A stretch of 64,000 nt of DNA from assembly GCA_011947345.1 (NCBI GenBank), contig JAAVTG010000525.1, positions 62,001-126,000 of the forward strand. Direction: 5' to 3'. Numbering within the stretch: the first letter of the stretch is position 1; each line of letters starts with the position of its first letter. The notes below the pieces were generated by a model that searched no databases, was not told the origin of the DNA, and saw only the letters and a list, made by a program, of their open reading frames with translations. Below, piece after piece: positions 1 through 9,218 of the stretch. The position numbers and the translations under genes were made by a program. Origin of the DNA: Phytophthora quininea (lineage: Eukaryota > Oomycota > Peronosporomycetes > Peronosporales > Peronosporaceae).

Positions 1-488
1 CCGTTTTTCGGTCTGGTTGAGTCGGGCAATCCTTGTTAAAATAAGAAATGTACGGTATTTTTGCCCAAGTGAACTCCTGCCAGTCAGTGCTCTAACGCTA
101 GAAGGCAAGTTGCAGCAGCACCGATCACCGCTCTTGCGTCTCGAACCTTGTTTTGCGTTTGCGCGCTGGTGTGTGCGGTCTGCGTGAACACGGCAGTCAC
201 GGGTGCTTGCAGGTGGCCAGACAGGCCTTCAGGCTGTAACGCGTGGTGGTGATGGAAGCCCCTTGCCGCAGGACAGGTGGCTGTGCAAGGCCCGCCAAGC
301 TTTCTTTGAAGCTCACCACGTGGGGCTTGCCGCTCACCGCCTGGCAGATGTCGCTGCCCTGATCGCCACAGACGCAGCCATCTTGACGTTCCAGCGCAAC
401 AGCCTGCGGCCAAGTGCACCTGAGCGGGCGTTGCTACCCAGCCGGCAACGACAGAAGCCCGCATCCAGTAATACAGCGTGCAGACCCG

Positions 489-528
489 CTGGCGGTGCTG
501 CTGGCGGTGCTGCTGGCGGTGCTGCTGG
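489..528. repeat. 12-bp tandem repeat, about 3.3 copies
   Basis: The unit CTGGCGGTGCTG repeats in tandem with period 12. Because 12 is a multiple of three it leaves any reading frame open, which explains the Gly/Ala-rich ORF translations across it. No gene can be tied to it. Confidence 0.85.
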
Positions 529-878
529 ATAGTGCGTCGAGCCTCGAAGGCTCGCCGAAGCAAGCGAAGCAACGCACGATCTCAAATATAAATCAGTTGC
601 TCTGATTGACAAGACTCGCGGATCCGCCCGAAGCGGCGCGGCTTGTGGCCTAGGCGGCCTGGTTTTGTGCAGAACAGGCCGTGAACGCTCCGCCATTGAA
701 CCGCAGATTCCATACCCTGTCATATCCGATCATATAAGGTACATCAATCTCATACAAATTAGGTTTCATAAATCCATATCCTGATAAATTCGGTATAAAT
801 TGGCTTGGACGGGGTTTCCATGAGCCGTTCGGCTGCACCGTCTGGTTTCGGAGCGCCGAAAACTGCGCCACTGTCTCC

Positions 879-897
879 GCTTCATTCGCAGACTTCC
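879..897 (+). promoter_or_regulatory. Oomycete Inr/FPR-like core promoter
   Basis: The stretch GCTTCATTCGCAGACTTCC lies about 55-70 bp upstream of the ATG at 950. It resembles the oomycete initiator plus flanking promoter region, which is built around TCATT followed by a pyrimidine-rich part and CA(A/T)TTT. The spacing to the start codon is typical for these compact promoters. The second half is an imperfect match. Confidence 0.5.
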
Positions 898-949
898 CCG
901 CTCGACCGCAAGCCAAGAGCAGAGCAAAGCCGATAGCTAGCCGCCCACC

Positions 950-2167
950 ATGGACCGCAGCCCGCGCGAAGACCGCGGCCAGGACGAGCAGAAGCAGCTG
1001 CAGGACGGTAAGGCCGTGTACCGCACCATCAAGCCCGGCGACCAGGGCGATGAGCTGCAGTACCGCTCCATCGCCGTGGCGTCGGCGCCGCCCGCCTTCG
1101 ACATGGCGGCACGCAGCCCGCTGGAGCAGCTGGGCGCGGCCTTCCCGGGCCCCATGGCCTTCGCCGCGCCGCCCAAGAAGGGCGCCATGCAGACCAAGAA
1201 GCCCGAGACCGCAGCGGCCCCGTCGCAGTCCTTCGGCATGCGCGTGGACCGCACCAAGTACGTTAACGTGGCGCCGCGCGATCTGCCGCCGGCCCCGTTC
1301 CGCCTCGAGATGCACACGCACTTCCATGTCAAGCTCGAGTCCACGCAGCGAGTGTGCGGCGTGGTGGGCATCAAGCTCTGCGAGCTAGACACGGACTTTG
1401 AATTCAAGGCCGACAAGTGCAAGTGGAAGGTCGAGTACCGCCGCAGCGCCGTGCAGCGTGCGAGCCTCAACATCGTCATCTACAAGACTGCCAACGAGGA
1501 GTACGTGGTCGAGGTGCAGCGCCGCGACGGCGACATCACCGCCAGTATGCACCTGTACCACGAGCTCAAGAGCCTGTTCCGCCGCAGCCAGTTGCTGAGC
1601 GAAAAGGCCGCAAGCTCCAACGGCGTCAAGCGCGCCGCCCCAAGCCGCTGCCCAAGCTGCCGCTCTCGCCCGAGAGCATCCAGGACGGCGTCTCGGCGCT
1701 CAAGGGCCTGCTCGAGAGCAAGTACGCGGACGCGCAGATGCAGGGCGCGCTAGGCGCCATCTCCATGTCCTCGCTCGAGGAGACGCGCTCGGGGATGGCC
1801 TCGCTCGTGCCGCAGCTCGTGGCGCTTGGACAGTCGCAGAACAAGGACGTGACTCGAGTCGTGAGCGCCGCACTCGCCCGGCTGTGCGACCACCCGCAGT
1901 GCCGCCAAGCCTTCGTCCAGTCCGACGGGTGGCAGTTCATCGTCGACTGCGCCGCTGGCGGCGCCGATGTCAAGCCCGAGGTGCAGAGGGAGAGTCTCCG
2001 AGTGGTAGAGACCCTGTGCCCGCTGTACCACGACGAGCTGGCCAAGTCGGCCAGCGCCGCGCGTGCTGGAGCTGGTGCAGAACTGGCAGAAGATCGATGA
2101 CCCGCGTCTCAAGAAGCACGCGTGCAACGCGCACACGGCGCTTAAGGACGCCGGTGTCATCGCCTAA
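950..2167 (+). CDS. Unidentified protein, KA1-like and ARM-like halves
   Basis: The ATG sits in a good context (ccaccATGg) and the stop is TAA at 2165-2167, giving about 405 residues. The frame is broken twice. One base seems lost in the C-run near 1640 and one gained near 2060, so the two ends are in the same frame. Residues around 115-215 (FRLEMHTHFHVKL, then KCKWKVEYRR, then a helix SMHLYHELKSLFRR) have the strand/helix pattern of a kinase-associated (KA1) domain; this is only a resemblance. The second half, from about residue 230, has helical repeats (LLESKYADAQMQGALGAI, VVSAALARLCDHP) like an armadillo fold and ends in VLELVQNWQKIDDPRLKKH. The proline/alanine-rich N-terminus looks disordered. 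I do not recognise a named orthologue. Confidence 0.7.
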
Positions 2168-2340
2168 GTAATTTCCTGCGGGCGAGGAGGGGCTCGCCCG
2201 ACGGTGCCAAAGCTCCAGCTCCAGTGCACTGTCAACTCGCCTCCATATCTTGCTTGTAAGATATAACCACCTTCCTCCACAAAGGTCTGCTTTATTCGCT
2301 TGGTGTTGTGCAGCTTCCATTGGTGTGGTGTCCGATTCCA

Positions 2341-2718
2341 ATGAAAGCATTTGTAATAACCATCACATATTTCCTGGGATTTACGCTTGGATCTGTCTTC
2401 CCGTCAACGAGTTCGCCGAACACACACGCCCAATGCTATAATGCTCAGCTCGCTTGGCACGGAGCAATTCCGGCGTCAACCTTGAAGACGAGTGTGCCTG
2501 AAGTTTTTTCATCCGTCCGTACAATTACGGACACGCAGGACGTTCATGGCGCAGGACAAGCAAAGCAAGCTTTGTCTGCTGTAGGGGATCGACGCGGCCT
2601 CAACAATTCCGTTGCCAGAGAGCGAAATGCGCTTGACTTGTCGTCGTCTCCAGACCAGTATCCTGGCCCTGCAATCGAGCGACGAAAGATCAGCTTGCGA
2701 CTGCGAATGCACGACTAA
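2341..2718 (+). CDS. Possible small secreted protein (doubtful)
   Basis: An ORF of about 125 residues starts at an ATG at 2341. The first 20 residues (MKAFVITITYFLGFTLGSVF) have the charged start and hydrophobic core of a signal peptide. The rest is hydrophilic with no recognisable domain. Coding-like sequence may continue in another frame to about 2880 (for example a stretch reading RRGYAGKNRWRTFDLDKPD), so the true end may be hidden by a frame break. The same frame also opens upstream at 2308. It could be a spurious ORF in the 3' flank of the previous gene. Confidence 0.3.
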   Translation: MKAFVITITYFLGFTLGSVFPSTSSPNTHAQCYNAQLAWHGAIPASTLKTSVPEVFSSVRTITDTQDVHGAGQAKQALSAVGDRRGLNNSVARERNALDLSSSPDQYPGPAIERRKISLRLRMHD

Positions 2719-2907
2719 CGCCGCTTGAAGTGAACCGCAACTCATGCCGACAATGCAGGACGTCGAGGTTATGCAGGCAAGAATCGCTGGAGAACATTCG
2801 ACCTAGACAAACCTGATTCGATGCTGTACATTAAAGAAGATAAGACTTCGCGCATGACACGGGCCTACGGACTTTAAAAAATATATGAACCAATATCAAC
2901 ACATTCC

Positions 2908-4279
2908 CTACACGATCTCGGCCGCCTCGCTGGCGGGCACGCGCTTCTCCACCGACCAGCCTCCTTCCAGCGTCTCCGTGGTCATTGTGATGGCGGTCTC
3001 GGAGACGCTGTCGTCATCAAGGAAGGTATCCATCTCGGAGGCCTCGTCCTCGGAAAAGATCAGCTCGTGTTCTAGCACGTAGCCCAGAACCTGGTTCTTG
3101 ACCGACCTTGGTGGCGTCAAAAATTCAGAGACGGTTAGTACTGCCCGAAGGTTTCGCGCGAGAATGACGACGGTTTGACGTACGAGGGGAACCAAATGTT
3201 GACAGGCAGCAGCCAGTGCAGCGAGAACCTGCAGTTCGCGCCGCCAAACACTTCGCGCAGACCGAGGTTGTCCACTATCTCGCCCTTGAGGCGGTCGATC
3301 TGCGTGGTGCCCGTGGTGATGACGCTGTACTGGTCGCACATCATGCACATGGTGAACAGACCAAAGAGAACTGCCTCCAGCACCAGGCACACCACACGAA
3401 TCGCTCCGTAGGTGGGGCAGCTACACGTAAAAACCGTAGACAAGACAGTTAGCATCGGATCCCCACGAAACAAACCCAAACTACTGCACCTCTCGTTAAT
3501 GCACTTGGCGTAGCGGAAAAACACCAGCGCGAGCGCGTACGCCGAGAGCACAAACACGTAGAAGATGAAGAGCAGGAAGAACTTGTGGTTGCCCAGTCCG
3601 ACGCAGTTGTTGACCCACGGGCAGTGGTGGTCCATCTTAATAACGCAGCGGTCGCAGATCGAGCAGTGGTGCGCTCTTCCAGGTTTGAACTGGCGGCACC
3701 GCCGGCATGTGCGGTATCTCTGCTCCTCCAGCCTATATGCAAAGCACCGCAACAATCACTGCGTGTCAGCTCCACAATCGTCTTCAATGTCCAATTCCCA
3801 AGATGTAGCAGACCGGGCAATCTCGTCCTTGGAGGCGTTGGCCAACGCCAGTGGTAGTGCCGATTCAGGGACAGATCCAGGGTCTGTCAGCATGGCTGCA
3901 GCACACCAATCACATCATGAAGTGTAAGAATAAGCAATAAATATATAATCTGTAGAGTTTGATATTCTCCACCTTTCCCATGCGAGACCAACGCCAAGAA
4001 GCAGAGTGCCGTGAAGATAAGGATGTGAAGTAGCCCCAGAGGCGACAGACCCATCCACGGGTAGATCACCACGCCCTAAAGGAAAACAGCAATGTCAAAC
4101 GGGGAAGCCGGAGGGGATGCATCCTGTAGCCCTACCACGACGGTGCATTCCGCGTAGAGCACCAGGAACCACGAGATGACGGCACACACAATGCCGCAGG
4201 GGTCCGTGTTGCACCAGAGGCGCACGTGGAAGCCCGTGCCGCACGCCGCGGGCCGCTTGCGCTGTTCCAGGCTCGGCAT
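2908..4279 (-). CDS. DHHC-type protein S-palmitoyltransferase
   Basis: This integral-membrane enzyme transfers palmitate to cysteines of target proteins. The conservative model starts at the ATG at 4279-4277 and joins six exons around introns 4076-4135, 3896-3972, 3733-3813, 3421-3489 and 3107-3183 (60-81 nt). Most have CTAAC or CTGAC branch sites, and the last donor is GTACGT. The product is about 335 residues and no frame break is needed. It has two N-terminal membrane segments, the conserved LTDPGSVP, the cysteine-rich domain (CRRCRQFKPGRAHHCSICDR) with the catalytic DHHC in DHHCPWVNNCVG, two more membrane segments, then an acidic C-tail. Intron 3421-3489 is 69 nt and in frame, so the read-through ORF hides it. 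A further 5' exon at 4559-4761 is possible. The specific substrate cannot be told. Confidence 0.92.
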
Positions 4280-4558
4280 CTTCCGCTGATTATGGCGGCA
4301 CGAAAACCGATGGTAAAAATGTGATTTTATAAATGTGCTTTTTAAATTTATTTTTTGTCCCGCTCCGTCTTCAAAATTAGACAATGAAACCCTTCAGCCA
4401 CGACCGAAAATTTGTCCTAATCGATTTCAATTAAAAGATAAATACGGTCGACTCGCAGATTACTCGACTCATGAATTTGACGAGTGTTGTTAACCCTCGA
4501 CCACACCAGTGGAGATCCCGTTGTAAAGCAAATCCTGAATAAATCAAAATCGACTCAC

Positions 4559-4761
4559 CAATTTGACGACGGTGGCCAATTTGGTCGTGGACTTTGGCGG
4601 CTCAATCTCCCGTGCGGTCGACCACTTCTTGAGCGACATGGGTAGTAGGACGGAATTTTAGCCTTGGACGGTGAATCCTTTGGATTGGGGCTCGGCGCGT
4701 TGGGATGCGCGGGACGCAAGGGTCGATGCAGATACCAGTCCAACGAAGCTGTTACGGCCAT
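4559..4761 (-). other. Candidate upstream first exon of the DHHC gene
   Basis: A coding-like stretch begins at the ATG at 4761-4759 (MAVTASLDWYLHRPLRP). It shifts frame by one base near 4640 and continues as MSLKKWSTAREIEPP down to 4559. It stops at a perfect GTGAGT donor at 4558. An acceptor (aatcag) ending at 4286 would join it in phase to the residues RK just before the MPSLEQ start of the DHHC gene, giving a 273-nt intron. That is longer than the other introns here, so the model is uncertain. It would add a proline/lysine-rich cytosolic N-terminus of about 70 residues. Confidence 0.35.
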
Positions 4762-6190
4762 AGTGGCTGGTAGTCGACGGAGGTCACCCGGAACAGTGAT
4801 GGCACTTGCGACTACGCTAAGGTGTTGATCCCTTTTGGATTCGTGGCGTGATTCGGTCGTGGTGTTTGCATCGGTCGTGGCACTTGAGTCGTGCGAGACT
4901 ATTCAAGCTCTGAATCGACCTCCGGGAATGCAATCACATGCGAGCGGTCACAGGCATTTAATTAACTTTTTATATCGATCGGATACTATGCTAGTTGCAT
5001 TGGTGCGCCACTCCTTCGGGATTTGGTCTATGCCCTTGAGCAGCTTGTCCTTGGTGATCCTCCCACCACCAGTCGGCCTTGAAAACTTGATTTTGTGTCG
5101 ACGAACCGAAATGTTCCCTTCTTTGGTACCAACATGTTCACCTGTTCCATGCGAAAGCTGGTTTATATCCGTTATGCCGTGGTGATCTTGCACACAGGTT
5201 ACCCAGGCAATGCCCGGCAGAGCGTCGACGGCAATGTTTTTCCGCGCAGCCATTATTTGTTGGTGGGGGTGTTTAGCGCCCAACCTTCCCTTGCAAACGC
5301 CTACACGACGTGCGGGTTCAGTGATCGTCGAGCTGACCAGGTTGGTAGACTGCCGTCGCGAGCAAGCTGTGTAGTGTCTCGGCTGAGCTTGGTAGCCTAG
5401 GGTGTTAGCCTTGAAAGCCGGTTACAACTCGATATAGCGGCAACTTCAATGTTTCTTAAGCGTTGCCAGTACCACCAAAAGACAATTTTTTTACGCACAC
5501 GAGCAACGTCGTCATAAAGTCAGGGATTTGTTAGCCTCGTTGGTCCAGTGGGTCTCCGACTCCATCACGAGGCCTTGACCGGTGTGTGACCGGTGTGTCG
5601 TTTGATTGTCAACGCGTTCAATTTCTTCGCCAACTTTACCACCAGCGACTTCTTACCGAAGAACCTCCACCAGTTCGAGATTCGACTCTTCGACACACTT
5701 CGTGAGTATAAGGGACTACTGCCTACTCTTGAAGACGCTTCTCGAGCTCGAGATGGAGATCAATGAGGATCAACTCCACGAGTCTGACGAGTGGTGAACG
5801 AGTACTCATAGTTGGCTTTGGATCGCAGTCGCACACCTTCCAAGTAAGCCCTTGCGACTTGAGGTATTGTAACCGGTACTGCGTCGAGTAACCTCGGTGG
5901 CATTCTGAGGTTCCTCATTATCAGGTTCCATTAGCTGGTTCCCATAGTGGTTTACTCGCAAGGTTGCTTTGTACAAAGAGATTGAATTTTCCGCCATGTT
6001 GTTATTGGTTGATAGTGGTACGCTAGGTGTTATTTTTACCGCTCACATGCGGTCAATATCTTCAACGCGGCGGACGACTGTGGTTGTATTTCCCTAAATT
6101 CCAGGCTGGCATTTCATTAAAAGGTTTTTATGTAGCCATTTTAGATGACCATCACTCACATTCACTCACAGTATAATACAAATACATAGT
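4762..6190. other. Gene-free interval with degenerate repeat-like DNA
   Basis: No intact gene is visible over 1.4 kb. A 111-codon minus-strand ORF (4948-5283) and a plus-strand ORF (4835-5185) overlap each other. Neither shows a domain I can name. A decayed coding-like copy lies at about 5603-5998 on the plus strand. The divergent start regions of the DHHC gene (-) and the Vms1 gene (+) flank the interval, so promoters of both probably lie at its two ends. Confidence 0.45.
5603..5998 (+). pseudogene. Decayed repeat-derived ORF fragment
   Basis: One reading frame gives a protein-like sequence interrupted by several stops. It contains VNAFNFFANFTTSDFLPK, then FEIRLFDTLREYKGLLPTL, then after stops and without a clean start LGGILRFLIIRFH and VPIVVYSQGCFVQRD. 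The residue composition looks like real protein, but TGA and TAG codons break it repeatedly. I take it as an old fragment of a repetitive element, with no family named. The assignment rests on appearance alone. Confidence 0.35.
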
Positions 6191-6263
6191 ATAACGAATG
6201 TCAGATCTTAAAGCCCTGCTGCCCTGCAGTCTGTTGATCACTTGCCAATCTACTTCGTTGACG

Positions 6264-8082
6264 ATGCCAACCAAGCAGCCTTCGACATACGGACGCATTG
6301 CTCTGAGCGACCTGACGCCGTCGCAGACCAGCCAGTGGTCAGTGCGTGCAGTGGCTGGCGACTTGCGGGAGTTCACGCGTCCAGCGGCTCAAGAAGAAAC
6401 TCCAGAGCCAGAGCTTTCCTCGGTATCGTTACGACTGCAGACCGCGGCCTTGGAGGATCGCTCCAGTGTGGGGCTGCGCTGTGGCTCGTGCGACGTGTCC
6501 ACCTTTGCGACTCTGGACGAGCAATACACGCACTTCAAGTCGGCCACGCACTGTGTGAACCTCAAGCGGAGAGCCAAAGGGCTGCCGAGTCTGTCGCAGC
6601 AGGAGGCACAAGAGTACCTTGAGAGCCATAAGGACAGAGAGGAAGGCTACACGTCGTCATCCTCCTCCTCTTCATACGAAGGAGAGGAAGAGAAGGAGGT
6701 CTACACGACCACAGAGCCTGTAGTGGAGTTCTCGGATGGTAAGAGTGTGTTCAAAGTGTTCAAGAACATTTTGCCAGACGTGGAGGACGAGGTTTTCAAC
6801 CCATACACTTCACTGGAGAAGATCTGCACCTCCAAGTTCCGGTGGGCTGTGTTCTTGCTGCGTAGTGGTCGGTTTGCCGGCGCAGTATTTGATAAGGACA
6901 AGGCGCTGTGTCACAAGACGTTCCAGAGGTATACAACGAGAAGGAAACAGGGCGGAGCACAGTCAGCGAGCGATGCGAGTGGGAAGGCCAAGTCGGCAGG
7001 AGCCACGCTGAGAAGATACAACGAGGCGGCGTTGAAACAAGATGTGGCTGCGTTGCTGCAGGAATGGAAGGACGTGCTGAAGGGCACAGAACTCATCTTC
7101 CTCTCGAGTGGTAAAACAGAGAGAGCGACGTTCTTCCCGGAGAAGAATGCGGTTTTCCAACCAGGTTTGTTGCAGCTTGATGGCGTATGTGTTTGTGTAG
7201 AAAATAACGCTGCTTTGTTTGCTGATCCTCCAGACGACAAGCGACTGAAGCGAATTCCTTTGCGACGTTCCGACCGACATTTGAGGAAGTGTGTCGAGTG
7301 CGATCGGATCTGAGCAGCGTCAGGTTCTCGCCACTGGAGGCTAGCACGCCATCTCCAGTCAAAAAGACGGAAAAGAAGAAGAAGCCGACAGGTGCTGCCC
7401 CAAGTGTAGAGACTAAAGCTAGTGCCTCGAATGCGTCGGATGGCGAAGATGCCGAGCCGATTCCGCCTCCTCGAATCGTTCAGTTGGTACTTGACGATGA
7501 CTTGAAGGGTGTCAAGCTGCTCTTGTCTGGAGAGACACAAGAAGACGCGGATGTGAACGCAGTGGACGACAAGTTCATGACAGCCCTCCACCACGCCGCT
7601 GCAACCAACGCGGTTGCTATTGTGGAGTACTTGCTGAAGCAAGGTGCAAACCCAGCATTGCTGGACCTCCACAATCGTCCGCCCTACTTCTTGTGCACTT
7701 CCAAGGAGGCTAGGAATGCCTTCCGACGGTACATGGGAGAACATCCTGATGCCTGGGACTACGCTACAGCTCAAATTCCTGAGGGTCTGACGAGTGAAAT
7801 GGAGCAGCGCAAAAGGAAAAGGAGGCCGAAAAGAGACGACGTGCACGGGAACGCAAGAAGCAGCAGAAGAAAGAAGCTGCCGAGCAGAAGCGAGAGGAAG
7901 CCGCTCGACAGGAGGAACTGGAGCGCAAGATCGCTGCAGGCCTCGCGTGCGATTTCTGCGGCAAATACGCAGGCAAATCTCCGTTCACTCGCCTCGAGTA
8001 CAAATACTGCTCAACGGATTGCGTAAATGGACACAAGCGCAAGCTTATGAGCGAGGCAGCACTGCGTCGTCTTGGTGGTTGA
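6264..8082 (+). CDS. ANKZF1: Vms1/ANKZF1 peptidyl-tRNA hydrolase
   Basis: Vms1/ANKZF1 releases nascent chains from tRNA on stalled 60S ribosomes in ribosome-associated quality control. In order the protein has a C2H2-type zinc finger ([11 protein letters not shown] with downstream His pair), the VLRF1 release domain with [17 protein letters not shown], the catalytic-loop glutamine in [10 protein letters not shown], ankyrin repeats ([19 protein letters not shown]), a basic coiled coil and a C-terminal treble-clef finger (CDFCGK then [14 protein letters not shown]). I favour the Met at 6264, followed by the family-like YGRIALSDL; an in-frame ATG also lies at 6198. One 69-nt intron lies at 7165-7233. 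The frame breaks twice by one base, near 7258 (KRIP to [10 protein letters not shown]) and in the A-run near 7812. Both sides match the family. It is tandem with SPEF1, 116 bp apart. Confidence 0.93.
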
Positions 8083-8198
8083 ACGCGTTGACTTGAAGTT
8101 TTTGAGGTAGCGAGGACAATAGAGGTTTTGTTGGGATCGATAACTGCTGCGTCTATTCCCGCGGAAGTTCGTGCATTATTGAGGATAAGCCCAGCAAT

Positions 8199-9181
8199 AT
8201 GATGGATCTCCCGCTGGATGACGAGACGTTGCAGCGGGTCTACGCCTGGATCGACGAGATCCCGTTGTCGCGGCCGAAGAAGAGCATTGCAAGAGATTTC
8301 AGCGATGGCATCCTCGCAGCGGAGGTCGTGGCCTTTTACTTCCCAAAGCTCGTCCAGATGCACAACTACAGCGCAGCGAACTCGATCAAGCAGAAGCAGT
8401 ACAACTGGAACACGCTCAACCGTAAGTAGCAAAGTTATGAGCTGATGCCGATTCTCTACTAATAGTGTGGGTCATGTGTAGGTAAAGTGTTTAAAAGGTT
8501 GCACATCTCGCTATCCAAGCAGGACATCGACGATCTTGTCCAGTGCCAATCCGGTGCTATCGAGCATTTATTGGTGAAGCTCCAGATCAAGGTACTTGGC
8601 CGTGTGTTGACACCAGTTTGTCGTCTAACCATGTTGTGATACAGATCGCCAACTATCGAGAGAAGCGACCACCGTCGACATCTCCTCTGCAGGCACCTCG
8701 ACATGTCCAGGACAACACTGACGACTCGTGCAGCGTCATGTCCACCAACAGTGCAGTAGCTGGCACGTTGCCTAGCGGGAGCCCTCTCGTTGGCAATCAC
8801 CGTGGGTCTTTTCATAACGCACATGACAAAATGATGCTGGATGCTCGGGGTGACCCAGTGGCAGCGATAAACGACTTGTCAGTGCAGGACGTCGATGATA
8901 CAGGGGACTTTATGGAGTCGCCAACTGCCCCTATGCATGCTTCGGTGCATCCAATTGATTCTATTGGCAAAGCATCGTACACACCGAGTGCTGAAGCGGC
9001 AGGGAAGGTCGACAACTTGCGCCAGGAACTGGTCGAGAAGGACAGCGTTATCGGAGAGCTTCGTGAGACTGTGCAAATTCTGGAGATGAAGGTGCAGAAG
9101 CTGGAGCAGCTTGTCCGGTTGAAAGATGGCAAAATCCAGACACTCGTGGCGAAGTTGCGCTCTCAGAAGCCTCAGACATGA
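8199..9181 (+). CDS. SPEF1: SPEF1/CLAMP-like calponin-homology protein
   Basis: SPEF1 family proteins bind and bundle microtubules in cilia and flagella. Three exons are joined around introns 8422-8481 (60 nt, GTAAGT donor) and 8592-8644 (53 nt) without any frame break, giving 289 residues. The N-terminal 100 residues are the CH domain: LQRVYAWIDEIPLSRPKK, then DFSDGILAAEVVAFYFP, then NWNTLNRKVFKRL. A serine-rich, probably disordered middle follows. The last 60 residues are a coiled coil (LVEKDSVIGELRETVQILE onwards). This layout matches SPEF1/SPATA4-type proteins. A flagellar role fits an organism with zoospores. Its stop lies only 37 bp from the stop of the convergent PLP gene. Confidence 0.9.
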
Positions 9182-9218
9182 AGACAAGAGTAATAGACAC
9201 GTTTATTCACGTTTCCTT

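Larger units (their letters stand above)
1..949. other. Upstream non-coding interval
   Basis: No convincing gene is seen here. Several ORFs overlap on both strands, but they have low-complexity, arginine- or alanine-rich translations and no recognisable domain. The interval holds a short 12-bp tandem repeat at 489-528 and, at its right end, a core-promoter-like element for the gene starting at 950. Confidence 0.5.

Noticed and set aside
650..2160. Minus-strand and third-frame ORFs opposite the first gene
   Set aside because: Arg/Ser/Ala-rich translations with no domain; shadows of the GC-rich plus-strand CDS.
4948..5283. 111-codon minus-strand ORF as a real gene
   Set aside because: It competes with an equal ORF on the other strand, has no recognisable domain and lies in degenerate DNA.
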